From: Yoonia sp. SS1-5
Lineage (GTDB): Bacteria > Pseudomonadota > Alphaproteobacteria > Rhodobacterales > Rhodobacteraceae
Reading direction: 5' to 3'
Length of the DNA stretch: 64,000 nucleotides
Assembly: GCF_038443705.2 (NCBI RefSeq)
Contig: NZ_CP151767.2
Coordinates: forward strand, 3,277,501-3,341,500
In this document: positions 1 through 7,394 of the stretch, piece by piece
How positions within the stretch are numbered: position 1 is the stretch's first letter
Layout: the number at the start of each line of letters is the position of its first letter
Notes under the pieces: generated by a model
Databases searched by the model: none
What the model was told of the DNA's origin: nothing
What the model saw: only the letters and a program-made list of their open reading frames with translations
Program-made: the position numbers and the translations under genes

Positions 1-936
1 GGTAAACCCAAAGACAAACCCGTCATAATATTCAAGCGTCGTGCGACCATAGGACCCTTCGAAATCGAGCGCCTCGACAGCCACGCCACGTTTGGACAGC
101 GCATCGGTGCGCGCCTGCATCACGGCCACCGCATCGCCAATGGCGGGCATATCGACGGCGATATCGCGTAGCGCGCTAAGCACATGGGGTGTTGTTTCGC
201 GCAGCGACAGGATCGCGTCGAGCAAGGCGATCTCCTCGGCCGCAATAGGGGCCGCAGCGGCGTCCGCACGCAAGGCTGCAATTCGCGCCGCGACCTCGGC
301 CCGGCTGCGCAAGCCGATATCGGGTCCGGCCCCTTCAAAAGGGTCCGCAGCATCAAGCAATGCAGCCCGGGTTGGCGGGATCGTATCCGACCCAAACCGC
401 TTTAACAGCGCCTTGAACCGCCCAGGTCGCCAGATATGACGCAATAAGGCGGCCTTGCGCGCATCGGTGGTGCGCAACCCGCGCACGGCGGCGGTCAGAA
501 TGCCGATGTCGCCGGTAATTGCCCGCACAGGCAACTCGGCTAGCGCATTGGCAATGGTTGCAAATACCTCTGCATCGGCTGCGGCCGGGTTTTGGCCGTC
601 AAACACCTCATACCCGACCTGCACGTATTCATTGGCCCGCGCCTCGTCGCTTTCCTGCTTGCGAAAAACCTTGCCTGCATAGGTGTAGCGCGCGGGGTCT
701 GCGTGGCTTTCCATATGCATCTGCACGACGGGCACCGTGAAATCAGGGCGCAGCACCATTTCACCGCGCAAAGGATCGGCCGTCAGATAGGCGCGGGCGC
801 GGATATCCTCGCCATAGAGATCAAGGAGCGTCTCCGCCGGTTGCAGCACGTCTGCCTTGACCACTTGCGCGCCGAGCGCGGCGAACTGGTCGCGCAGATC
901 CCGCGCTTTGGTGAGTGTTTCGGGGGATATCGGCAT
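1..936 (-). CDS. hisZ: ATP phosphoribosyltransferase regulatory subunit HisZ (partial)
   Basis: Open frame of 312 codons on the minus strand that runs off the left edge, so the C-terminus is missing. The translation begins [18 protein letters not shown] and resembles a class II histidyl-tRNA synthetase core: a motif-2-like segment (LRPDFTVPVVQMH, then RYTYAGKVFRKQE) and the later GYEVFDGQ. HisZ is the catalytically inactive HisRS paralogue that binds short-form HisG and allows histidine feedback control of the first step of histidine biosynthesis. The start ATG at 936-934 overlaps the stop of the upstream 71-residue gene as ATGA, implying translational coupling. hisG is expected just beyond the left edge (inference). 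Confidence 0.9.
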   Translation of the reverse strand, partial: MPISPETLTKARDLRDQFAALGAQVVKADVLQPAETLLDLYGEDIRARAYLTADPLRGEMVLRPDFTVPVVQMHMESHADPARYTYAGKVFRKQESDEARANEYVQVGYEVFDGQNPAAADAEVFATIANALAELPVRAITGDIGILTAAVRGLRTTDARKAALLRHIWRPGRFKALLKRFGSDTIPPTRAALLDAADPFEGAGPDIGLRSRAEVAARIAALRADAAAAPIAAEEIALLDAILSLRETTPHVLSALRDIAVDMPAIGDAVAVMQARTDALSKRGVAVEALDFEGSYGRTTLEYYDGFVFGFT

Positions 937-1151
937 CAGACGAAGTGTTTCATGCACAAAAAGAAGCCCACAAACATCATGATTATCCCGATGCCAGTGA
1001 TCATGCCAGCGACGATCATGCCGTCGATCGACTGGCCGTAAATCACTGCGACGAACCCCAACAGGACAAGCACACCGCCGATGACGATCTTGCCGACTTC
1101 TGCAACCACTCTGCCCGAAAGCCGGAGGAGTCCTTTGAAAAAACCGGTCAT
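936..1151 (-). CDS. Small membrane protein between hisS and hisZ
   Basis: This 71-residue protein has a short basic N-terminus ([20 protein letters not shown]) followed by two hydrophobic stretches, roughly residues 21-38 and 46-66, enough for a two-helix hairpin in the inner membrane. Its start overlaps the hisS stop (ATGA, 1151-1148), and its stop overlaps the hisZ start in the same way, so it is locked into the operon. I do not recognise a family. The overlaps on both sides and the codon use argue for a real gene, but a role in tRNA charging or histidine synthesis is not shown. Confidence 0.75.
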   Translation of the reverse strand: MTGFFKGLLRLSGRVVAEVGKIVIGGVLVLLGFVAVIYGQSIDGMIVAGMITGIGIIMMFVGFFLCMKHFV

Positions 1152-2623
1152 GACTTGTCCAAAATCTCGCGCACCTTCGCCAGCATCTCATCACGCGGCA
1201 CTTCATATTGGCTGGGCCGGTCTTTCCATTCCTCCAGCGTGGCGTTCTTGGCAATCTCGGCCCCTAGGATCAGGTCCTTGATCTGTACAACACCTTGATC
1301 AAACTCATCCCCGCCCGCGATGATCGCGATGGGGGAATGGCGTTTATCCGCATATTTCAGCTGATTGCCAAAGTTCTTGGGATTGCCCAGATAAACCTCC
1401 GACCGGATGCCCGCGTTGCGCAATTCGGCAACCATGGACTGATAGTCAGCCATCCGGTCACGGTCCATGACGGTGATGATGACGGGGCCCTGGGCGGTGG
1501 TATCGGTGCGGCCCTTGGCGTGGAGCGCGGCCAGCAGCCGGTCAACCCCGATAGAGACCCCGGTGGCCGGCACAGCCTGCCCGGTGAAGCGCTTGACCAG
1601 GTCATCATAACGCCCGCCGCCAGCGACAGAGCCGAAATTGCGGGGGCGGCCTTTTTCGTCTTCGATCTCGAAGGTCAATTCGGCCTCGTAGACGGGACCG
1701 GTGTAATAGCCAAGACCACGGACGACAGAAGGGTCGATGACGATGCGGTTGCTACCGTAGCTTTGGGCGTCGAGAAGCCCGGCAATATCTTCCAGTTCGG
1801 CGACCCCATCGCCACCAATATTCGAACCTTGGACGAGTTGACGCAGACGGCTGACGGTGGCGGCACCTTCGTCGCGTTTGGCATCCATGAACCCCATGAT
1901 GATGTCTGCCTGTTCGCCGCCGAGCCCCGCACCCTTCGTAAAGTCGCCGCTTTCATCCTTGCGGCCCTCACCGAGCAGCGCACGCACACCCTCAAGGCCC
2001 AGCCGGTCCAGCTTGTCAATCGCGCGCAGCACGATCCCGCGTTCGGCCTCTTTGTCGTCGCCGGACAGCCCGGCAACCTCCATGACGCCGTTCAGCACTT
2101 TCCGGTTATTTACCCGGATCACGTAGTCATCCTTGTCGATCCCAACGGCTTCCAGCGTATCCGCCAGCATCGCGCAGATCTCGGCATCTGCAGCGACGCT
2201 TGCGGCCCCAACGGTATCCGCATCGCATTGATAAAACTGCCGAAACCGGCCCGGCCCTGGCTTTTCATTACGCCAGACCGGCCCCATCGTGTAGCGCCGG
2301 TAGGGGGATGGCAGGTCGTTGCGATATTGCGCGGCGACGCGGGCCAAAGGGGCCGTCATGTCATAGCGCAGCGCCAGCCAATCCTTGTCCTCTTCCCAGG
2401 CAAAGACGCCTTCATTCGGGCGGTCCACATCCGGCAGGAACTTGCCCAGCGCCTCAACCGTCTCCACGGCCGATGTCTCAAGCGCGTCGAACCCGTAGCG
2501 ATGATAAACCCCGGCGATCTTGGTCAGCATTTCGGTGCGCGCGGTCACCTCTGCACCAAAATAATCGCGGAAACCCTTGGGCGTTACGGGTTTGGGGCGG
2601 GGCTGTTTCTTGTCCTTCGCCAT
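1148..2623 (-). CDS. hisS: Histidyl-tRNA synthetase
   Basis: Class II aminoacyl-tRNA synthetase of 491 residues that charges tRNA-His in the cytoplasm. Motif 2 lies at about residues 110-131 ([20 protein letters not shown], then RQFYQ). The histidine-binding signature [12 protein letters not shown], the loop [12 protein letters not shown] and motif 3 ([14 protein letters not shown]) follow in the right order, and the C-terminal 100 residues form the anticodon-binding domain. The N-terminal lysine/proline-rich tail ([20 protein letters not shown]) leads straight into motif 1. It is the first gene of a minus-strand run with the small membrane gene and hisZ. Full length and unbroken. Confidence 0.97.
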   Translation of the reverse strand: MAKDKKQPRPKPVTPKGFRDYFGAEVTARTEMLTKIAGVYHRYGFDALETSAVETVEALGKFLPDVDRPNEGVFAWEEDKDWLALRYDMTAPLARVAAQYRNDLPSPYRRYTMGPVWRNEKPGPGRFRQFYQCDADTVGAASVAADAEICAMLADTLEAVGIDKDDYVIRVNNRKVLNGVMEVAGLSGDDKEAERGIVLRAIDKLDRLGLEGVRALLGEGRKDESGDFTKGAGLGGEQADIIMGFMDAKRDEGAATVSRLRQLVQGSNIGGDGVAELEDIAGLLDAQSYGSNRIVIDPSVVRGLGYYTGPVYEAELTFEIEDEKGRPRNFGSVAGGGRYDDLVKRFTGQAVPATGVSIGVDRLLAALHAKGRTDTTAQGPVIITVMDRDRMADYQSMVAELRNAGIRSEVYLGNPKNFGNQLKYADKRHSPIAIIAGGDEFDQGVVQIKDLILGAEIAKNATLEEWKDRPSQYEVPRDEMLAKVREILDKS

Positions 2624-2665
2624 GGTCCTGTCCTTGTCATTCGTGCGCCGTTTAACGCGCCAATG

Positions 2666-3124
2666 TCACAGGGGCAATGCAGTCGTGTATTTCAGCTCTT
2701 TGAGGCTGAAGGACGATACAACCGATTTGACAAGCGGCGAGCGGAGGAGGGTATGTGTCATGAACCCCTCATAAGCCTCAACATCCTTGCAGCGGATTTT
2801 CAGGATATAGTCGGCGGTGCCCGATATGGCATGGGCCTCCATGATCTGCGGATACGCGCGGATGACGGTGGCAAAGCCGTTGATCGACGCCTCGGCATGA
2901 TCGGCCAGACGGACGGTGGCAAAAACACACAGCCGGGCATCGGCCTTGGCCGGGTCCAGCAGGGCGACACGGCCCCGGATCAGGCCCAGCTTTTCAAACT
3001 CCTGCACTTTACGCCAAACGGTTGACGTTGCCATACCGGACTGCGCCGCAACATCAGCCAATGACAGGGCCGCATCCGCCTGCAAAACCTGCAGCAACGC
3101 CCGCTCTTGATCAGAAAATTTCAC
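2666..3124 (-). CDS. Lrp/AsnC-family transcriptional regulator
   Basis: This 152-residue protein has an N-terminal winged helix-turn-helix (DQERALLQVLQADAALSL, recognition helix around SGMATSTVWRKVQEFEKLGL) and a C-terminal RAM/effector domain ending SSFSLKELKYTTALPL. A GTG start at 3124-3122 is preferred: the product then begins VKFSDQERALL, as is usual for the family, and leaves an intergenic region for the divergent phhA. An ATG at 3217 in the same frame would add 31 residues with no Lrp character and consume the phhA promoter. Lrp-type regulators often control an adjacent amino-acid gene, so control of phhA by phenylalanine or tyrosine is likely (inference). Confidence 0.88.
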   Translation of the reverse strand: MKFSDQERALLQVLQADAALSLADVAAQSGMATSTVWRKVQEFEKLGLIRGRVALLDPAKADARLCVFATVRLADHAEASINGFATVIRAYPQIMEAHAISGTADYILKIRCKDVEAYEGFMTHTLLRSPLVKSVVSSFSLKELKYTTALPL

Positions 3125-3232
3125 AAATAGCGCTCTTTCAATATCATCTTGCCAAAAATACTCAAATTCTGACGGCAAAGGAACAAAAATCCACCTCGGG
3201 TGCACGAAACTGATCAAAATGGAGGTCGAACC
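3125..3232. promoter_or_regulatory. Divergent regulatory region between the Lrp-type gene and phhA
   Basis: This A+T-richer 108-bp spacer contains an inverted repeat with arms TTGCC (3149-3153) and GGCAA (3174-3178) around an A/T-rich centre. That layout is compatible with an Lrp-family operator, but the match is by eye only. The phhA ribosome binding site GGAGG is at 3221-3225, seven bases before the ATG. No confident -35/-10 pair was assigned. Confidence 0.45.
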
Positions 3233-4024
3233 ATGCCCAAAGATACCAGTTACACATCATTGCACCCTGATGAGAACGGATTGTTCCCCTACAGCGCCGA
3301 TGACGATGCGGTCTGGGGCGAGTTGTTCAATCGGCAGATGGCGTTCCTGCCGGGCAAGGTTGCGCCGGAATATCTGGACGGGGTGGGAAAGCTGGGGCTG
3401 ACGGCCGACAAGACACCGCAGGTCAAGGATATTGACGCAAGGCTTGGCGCCCTGACCGGGGCAGGGGCCCACGGCGTACCTGCAATCATTCCGCCTTCGC
3501 AGTTTTATGATCTGCTAAGCCAGCGCAAATTCCCTGTTGCGACCTTCCTGCGGCGGCGCGAACACATGGACTACATCGAAGAGCCGGACCTGTTTCACGA
3601 GGTCTTTGGCCATTGCCCGATGTTGGCACATCCCGACTATGCCGATTTCATCGAAGGGTTCGGCAAACGGGCCATCGCACTCGGCAAGGGATATTCATGG
3701 CACATGTTCCGGCTGTTCTGGTTCACGGTTGAGTTCGGGATGATCCGAACAAAAGACGGGCTGCGGGCCTATGGGGCGGGTATCGTGTCGTCACCCAGCG
3801 AGGCGGCACATGCGATGTCGGACGCGCCGCTCATGCAGGAATTCGATCTGTTGACCGTCTTCCGGACGCCATACCGGATCGACATCGTGCAACCGACCTA
3901 TTTTGTGATCGACAGCTTCGAACAGCTTGCACGGGTGCTTGACGCTGATTTCGCGGCCCTGATCGACAAGGCCAAGGAAATGGGCGATCTGCCCGCCCTT
4001 TTCGCGGCAGCCAAAGCGGTATAG
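3233..4024 (+). CDS. phhA: Phenylalanine 4-monooxygenase (phenylalanine hydroxylase)
   Basis: Monomeric bacterial aromatic amino acid hydroxylase of 263 residues that converts phenylalanine to tyrosine using tetrahydropterin and O2. The iron facial triad is visible: His122 and His127 in FHEVFGH and Glu167 in FTVEFGM. The surrounding sequence PDLFHEVFGHCPMLAHPDYA is typical of the family. The start at 3233 is chosen because GGAGG precedes it by seven bases; an upstream in-frame GTG at 3200 lacks this. A nine-base gap separates it from slyX, so the two are probably co-transcribed. The divergent Lrp-type gene is the likely regulator. Confidence 0.96.
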   Translation: MPKDTSYTSLHPDENGLFPYSADDDAVWGELFNRQMAFLPGKVAPEYLDGVGKLGLTADKTPQVKDIDARLGALTGAGAHGVPAIIPPSQFYDLLSQRKFPVATFLRRREHMDYIEEPDLFHEVFGHCPMLAHPDYADFIEGFGKRAIALGKGYSWHMFRLFWFTVEFGMIRTKDGLRAYGAGIVSSPSEAAHAMSDAPLMQEFDLLTVFRTPYRIDIVQPTYFVIDSFEQLARVLDADFAALIDKAKEMGDLPALFAAAKAV

Positions 4025-4033
4025 ACAGCGGCG

Positions 4034-4237
4034 ATGGCCGATATCACTGCATTGGAAGAACAGATCGCACACCTCACCCGCACGGTTGAGGAATTGTCGG
4101 ATATTGTTGCGCGTCAGGAAACAGAACTGGCCATCGCGACCCGCCGCCTTGCCATGCTGATGGAACGTGAGGCGACCCGCGAACTGGATGCAGGCGGCAC
4201 AGTTCCGCTGGCAGATCAGCGGCCACCGCATTGGTGA
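4034..4237 (+). CDS. slyX: SlyX-like coiled-coil protein
   Basis: This 67-residue protein has a heptad-rich N-terminal half (LEEQIAHLTRTVEELSDIVA) predicted as coiled coil. It ends with PLADQRPPHW, the conserved Pro-Pro-His tail of the SlyX family. The molecular function of SlyX is not established. It lies nine bases behind phhA. Confidence 0.88.
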   Translation: MADITALEEQIAHLTRTVEELSDIVARQETELAIATRRLAMLMEREATRELDAGGTVPLADQRPPHW

Positions 4238-4362
4238 TTTTCGTCGCGTGAGGCCGCACATATTGGCCCGGTAAAAGACCGCCCGCCGGGGCGTTGCCAA
4301 AACATTTCCCTTGCCATTCCGCTCAATGAGCCTCACACGCTAGGGTGCAGACGTTACCAACT

Positions 4363-4463
4363 CGACCCACTGTTTTCCATTTTGGCCGCAGTCTTTCGAT
4401 ATTGCACTGACGACGCCGGGCTGCCGCAACACCGCGGGCAGCGCAAACGAAAAGGAATACACG
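4363..4463 (+). promoter_or_regulatory. Probable 5' untranslated leader of the first cold-shock gene
   Basis: This leader contains CGACCCACTGT near 4363, CAGTCTTTCGAT at 4389-4400 and TGACGACGCCGG at about 4408-4419. The same blocks in the same order precede the second cold-shock gene at 4812-4866. A hairpin GCTGCC (4420-4425) / GGCAGC (4437-4442) follows. Conserved long leaders that control mRNA stability and translation on cold shift are known for csp genes elsewhere; that role here is inferred. Confidence 0.5.
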
Positions 4464-4670
4464 ATGGCGAATGGCACCGTGAAATGGTTCAATACTACCA
4501 AAGGCTTCGGCTTTATCGCACCTGATGGTGGCAGCAAGGACGTCTTCGTCCATATCTCTGCTGTCGAGCGTTCGGGCCTGACCGGTCTGGCCGACGACCA
4601 AAAGGTCACTTTTGATATCGAGGCCGGTCGTGACGGTCGCGAATCAGCTGTGAACCTCGCGCTGGTTTAA
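4464..4670 (+). CDS. Cold-shock domain protein (CspA family), copy 1
   Basis: Single cold-shock domain of 68 residues. RNP1 (KGFGFIAP) and RNP2 (VFVHIS) are intact, and it begins [17 protein letters not shown]. It binds single-stranded nucleic acid and is expected to act as an RNA chaperone. An AAAAGG ribosome binding site lies upstream of the ATG. It is one of two tandem copies; bases 4508-4570 are identical to 4953-5015 in the next gene. A strong intrinsic terminator follows, so each copy is its own transcription unit. Confidence 0.95.
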   Translation: MANGTVKWFNTTKGFGFIAPDGGSKDVFVHISAVERSGLTGLADDQKVTFDIEAGRDGRESAVNLALV

Positions 4671-4691
4671 GTCCGACGCGATGAAGCAAGG

Positions 4692-4721
4692 GGCGCGCAA
4701 TTTCATGCGCGCCTTTTTTTT
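4692..4721 (+). terminator. Intrinsic terminator after cold-shock gene 1
   Basis: Perfect 8-bp stem GGCGCGCA (4692-4699) / TGCGCGCC (4706-4713) with loop ATTTCA, followed by eight T residues. Confidence 0.92.
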
Positions 4722-4811
4722 GCGCCATTCATCGCTGATTCTATTACAATTCTGCAATTTTCTTGATTTTGTTGCGGCAGATGGCATTCTGAAGCTGCTC
4801 CGTTAATCTAT

Positions 4812-4908
4812 CGACCACTGTCTCCTCTGCGGCCCAGTCTTTCGATCACGTTTGACGCGCCGGCCCGCTGCACTCCCGCGAGCGGAGAATTTGAAGGAAG
4901 ACAAGGAC
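4812..4908 (+). promoter_or_regulatory. Probable 5' untranslated leader of the second cold-shock gene
   Basis: CGACCACTGT (from 4812), CAGTCTTTCGAT (4835-4846) and TTTGACGCGCCGG (to about 4863) repeat the blocks seen upstream of cold-shock gene 1, while the DNA between them differs. The ribosome binding site AAGGAAG is at 4894-4900. Selective conservation of blocks suggests a shared regulatory RNA or promoter element. Confidence 0.5.
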
Positions 4909-5118
4909 ATGGCTTCAGGCACTGTCAAATGGTTCAACACAACAAAAGGCTACGGCTTTATCGCACCTGATGGTGGCAGCAAGGACGTCTTCGTCCATAT
5001 CTCTGCTGTCGAGCGGTCCGGCCTGACCGGTTTGAAAGACGACCAGAAAGTCAATTTTGATATCGAAGCAGGTCGTGATGGTCGCGAAAGCGCTGTCAAT
5101 CTGACACTGGCCGACTGA
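4909..5118 (+). CDS. Cold-shock domain protein (CspA family), copy 2
   Basis: Cold-shock domain protein of 69 residues ([17 protein letters not shown]) with both RNP motifs. The start at 4909 has AAGGAAG eight bases upstream; a longer in-frame reading from 4852 adds residues with no cold-shock character and would run through the leader. It differs from copy 1 at only a handful of positions (FG/YG in RNP1, [17 protein letters not shown]-terminal TLAD). This indicates recent tandem duplication or ongoing gene conversion. Confidence 0.95.
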   Translation: MASGTVKWFNTTKGYGFIAPDGGSKDVFVHISAVERSGLTGLKDDQKVNFDIEAGRDGRESAVNLTLAD

Positions 5119-5137
5119 CATAGCGATATCGCGAAAT

Positions 5138-5171
5138 GCAAAAGGGCGCCCTTGGTCGGGCGCCCTTTTGC
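5138..5171. terminator. Bidirectional-type intrinsic terminator between csp and dodecin genes
   Basis: A 14-bp perfect stem (5138-5151 with 5158-5171; core AAAAGGGCGCCC / GGGCGCCCTTTT) with loop TTGGTC. The A and T tracts lie within the stem, so it can work on both strands and serves the convergent cold-shock and dodecin genes. Confidence 0.85.
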
Positions 5172-5192
5172 GTTTGTGCGGATCAGGGGGTG

Positions 5193-5396
5193 TCAGTCCT
5201 GCAGCACGAAGGTGATTTTCAGGACAACCCGGTATTCGTCAATCTTGCCGTCATTGACGGTGACTTTTTGGTCGGAAACCCAGGCTCCGGTGATCCCTTT
5301 GAGCGTCTTGGATGCCTTTGCGATCCCGTTTTCAACCGCGTCATCAAAGGATTTTGACGAGGATGAGATGATTTCTGTGACTTTTGCGACGGACAT
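5193..5396 (-). CDS. Dodecin family flavin-binding protein
   Basis: This 67-residue protein (MSVAKVTEIISSSSKSFDDA) follows the dodecin pattern: a short N-terminal strand, one helix with SFDDAVENGIAKASKT, then a beta sheet including GAWVSDQKVTVNDGKIDEYR. Dodecins form hollow dodecamers that store or buffer flavins in the cytoplasm. It is a single-gene unit, with the shared terminator behind it. Confidence 0.92.
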   Translation of the reverse strand: MSVAKVTEIISSSSKSFDDAVENGIAKASKTLKGITGAWVSDQKVTVNDGKIDEYRVVLKITFVLQD

Positions 5397-5437
5397 GGTG
5401 TCGTTCCTCCCGATTTGTTGAGACGCCTACCCTAGCG

Positions 5438-6019
5438 CTACGGGCTGTCCCAGTCCACATCATCGGCCTTTTCGACAATCAAGGTTCCGTCGGGTAGGGG
5501 GCGCATCAAATCCGATGCCGCATCGTCGTCTTCACCAAGCCAAATGTCGATCTGATCTGCGGTCAGGATCACCCCCATTCGGTGGTGAATATCCCGCACA
5601 TCCGCCGAGGGCGCGCAGGTAATTGTTGCCACCTGATGCACCAGAATGCCGCCCGGTCCGTTCCAGACGTCAAAGATGGCCGCAAAATACAGCATACCGC
5701 CATCCTTGCGGGTGATCCGCCATGGTTGTTTGCGCCGCTTTTCGCCGGTCCATTCATACCAGCCATTGGCCGGCACAATTGCCCGCCCGACATCGGCAAA
5801 GGCCGATTTGTCAAACACGGTCTCTGACCGCGCGTTGACAATCGTCTCCATCACCGGCCGGCCGCGCGCGTTGACCCGCCCCACGGGGATCATCCCCCAT
5901 CGCATATGCCGCACCTCATCGGATACGCGCACGATCACCTCTTGCCCGGGCGCGATATTGCGGCGTGGCGGATCGGTGATCCCAAAAACCGGTCCTGTCA
6001 GGAAAAACCGGCCGGGCAT
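5438..6019 (-). CDS. SRAP-domain protein (YedK/HMCES family) lacking the catalytic Cys2
   Basis: This 193-residue protein has the SRAP layout: IAPGQ, RWGMIPVG, the NARSET segment, PANGWYEW with its conserved Glu, and DIHHRMG. Family members normally begin Met-Cys-Gly-Arg; after Met removal the Cys crosslinks covalently to abasic sites in single-stranded DNA. Here the start reads MPGRFFLTG, with Pro where the nucleophile should be, and the usual HHRMP is HHRMG. The ATG at 6019 lies one base after the tesA-like stop, which supports this start. The fold is probably intact, but the classical crosslink chemistry cannot be (inference). Confidence 0.88.
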   Translation of the reverse strand: MPGRFFLTGPVFGITDPPRRNIAPGQEVIVRVSDEVRHMRWGMIPVGRVNARGRPVMETIVNARSETVFDKSAFADVGRAIVPANGWYEWTGEKRRKQPWRITRKDGGMLYFAAIFDVWNGPGGILVHQVATITCAPSADVRDIHHRMGVILTADQIDIWLGEDDDAASDLMRPLPDGTLIVEKADDVDWDSP

Positions 6020-6682
6020 CTAGTCGACCCCGTCCAGCAGCGCCAGCACCGATGGCCCGAGTGCTGCGACAATTGCGGCCACCCCTTCCTTGTTGGGATG
6101 AATGCCATCGGGCTGCATATAGGCCCCAAATTGATCCTGACTACCTGCGGCTGCCCGGATCCCGTCAAAGAAACCGTCATAAAGCGGAATGTCATAGTCC
6201 GTGGCAAGATCGGCGTAATTCGCGTCAAACGCCTCTTTGTAAGCCGGTCCGTAATTCCCGCCGGCCTTCAGCCCGACAAGCAGCATGGCCACGCCCGCAT
6301 CCCGGCCAGCGGCCAGAATACCATCAAGATTGGCCCGACTGACGGCCGGGTCCAGCCCGCGCAGATAATCATTGCCCCCCAAGGTGACGATCATCGCGTC
6401 TACGTCATCGGTCAGTGTCCAGGCGACACGCGACAGCCCGCCTGCGGTTGTATCCCCTGACACACCTGCGTTCAGGACCTTTACATCGGCGCCCTGATCA
6501 TCCAGCCAGGCCTGCAATTGGGGCACGAACCCCTCATCCTGCGCCAGGCCGTACCCCGCTGTCAGACTGTCGCCAAGCGCGGCGATGGTCACAGTTTCGG
6601 CATGTGCAGACCCTGCAAGGGCCAAAACACCGATGCTCAGGTTGCGCATCCGGCGCGCAGCCCCATATCCCAGTGAAAGCAT
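6020..6682 (-). CDS. tesA: Secreted GDSL arylesterase / lysophospholipase (TesA-like)
   Basis: SGNH/GDSL hydrolase. Block I is AALGDSLTAGYGL with Ser39, the Asn block is LGGNDYLRGLDP, and the catalytic Asp-His block is PDGIHPNKEG. A signal peptide (RRMRNLSIGVLALAGSAHA, cleaved before ETVTIA) sends it to the periplasm. The start is uncertain: ATG at 6682 gives 220 residues and a signal of normal length, while ATG at 6649 gives a short 17-residue signal. Longer readings run into the divergent ABC gene. As in E. coli, tesA is divergent from a YbbA/YbbP-type ABC pair. The SRAP-like gene follows one base downstream in the same operon. Confidence 0.9.
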   Translation of the reverse strand: MLSLGYGAARRMRNLSIGVLALAGSAHAETVTIAALGDSLTAGYGLAQDEGFVPQLQAWLDDQGADVKVLNAGVSGDTTAGGLSRVAWTLTDDVDAMIVTLGGNDYLRGLDPAVSRANLDGILAAGRDAGVAMLLVGLKAGGNYGPAYKEAFDANYADLATDYDIPLYDGFFDGIRAAAGSQDQFGAYMQPDGIHPNKEGVAAIVAALGPSVLALLDGVD

Positions 6683-6701
6683 CTGCCCAAAGGTCCCGCC
6701 T

Positions 6702-7394
6702 ATGACTGACCCCGTTTTGACAATTACAGATGCCAGCCTGTCGCTGGATGGCAATGCAGGGCGCGTCGATATCCTGCACGACATATCATTGGATGTCGCG
6801 GGCGGTGAAACCTTGGGTCTGGTAGGGCCAAGTGGATCTGGCAAATCGTCGCTCCTTATGCTGATGGGCGGGCTGGAACAGGCCACATCGGGTAAGATCA
6901 CCGCACTGGGGCAGGATCTGACCGCAATGAACGAAGACCAGCTGGCCCGCTTTCGCAGGGACAATATGGGGGTGGTTTTCCAATCTTTCCACCTGATCCC
7001 CACAATGACCGCGCTTGAGAATGTCGCAACCCCACTGGAATTGGCTGGCGCGCGGGACGCGTTTGATCGGGCAGAGGCTGAATTGCAGGCTGTTGGGCTT
7101 GCCGACCGGATGGATCATTACCCCAGCCAGATGTCGGGCGGCGAACAGCAACGCGTCGCACTTGCCCGCGCGTCTGCGCCGCGACCGCGGCTTCTTTTGG
7201 CGGATGAACCCACGGGCAATCTGGATGAGACGAATGGTCAGGCGATCATGGACCTGTTGTTTACCTTGCGTGACCGGCACGGCGCGACCCTGATCATGGT
7301 GACCCATTCCGGCGCGCTTGCCCGCCGTTGCGACCGGATCGTCAGGTTGCGCGATGGTCGTATCGACACCGGCGTCGTGCGGGCTGCCGAATGA
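6702..7394 (+). CDS. ABC transporter ATP-binding protein (YbbA/LolD-like)
   Basis: ABC ATPase of 230 residues with Walker [11 protein letters not shown]-loop [18 protein letters not shown], signature [14 protein letters not shown], Walker [13 protein letters not shown] and the switch His in VTHSG. This is the MacB/LolD/YbbA subfamily, which drives FtsX-like permeases. The adjacent permease gene begins inside its stop codon (ATGA), so the two subunits are made together. In E. coli the tesA-ybbA-ybbP trio is likewise divergent; the substrate of the pair is not firmly known. Confidence 0.93.
   Translation: MTDPVLTITDASLSLDGNAGRVDILHDISLDVAGGETLGLVGPSGSGKSSLLMLMGGLEQATSGKITALGQDLTAMNEDQLARFRRDNMGVVFQSFHLIPTMTALENVATPLELAGARDAFDRAEAELQAVGLADRMDHYPSQMSGGEQQRVALARASAPRPRLLLADEPTGNLDETNGQAIMDLLFTLRDRHGATLIMVTHSGALARRCDRIVRLRDGRIDTGVVRAAE

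Noticed and set aside
1295..3025. 576-codon plus-strand frame opposite hisS and the Lrp-type gene
   Set aside because: It has no recognisable domain and is the exact antisense of well-conserved genes; an artefact of G+C-rich codon bias.
3200..3232. Upstream GTG start for phhA
   Set aside because: It lacks a ribosome binding site, whereas GGAGG is seven bases before the ATG at 3233.
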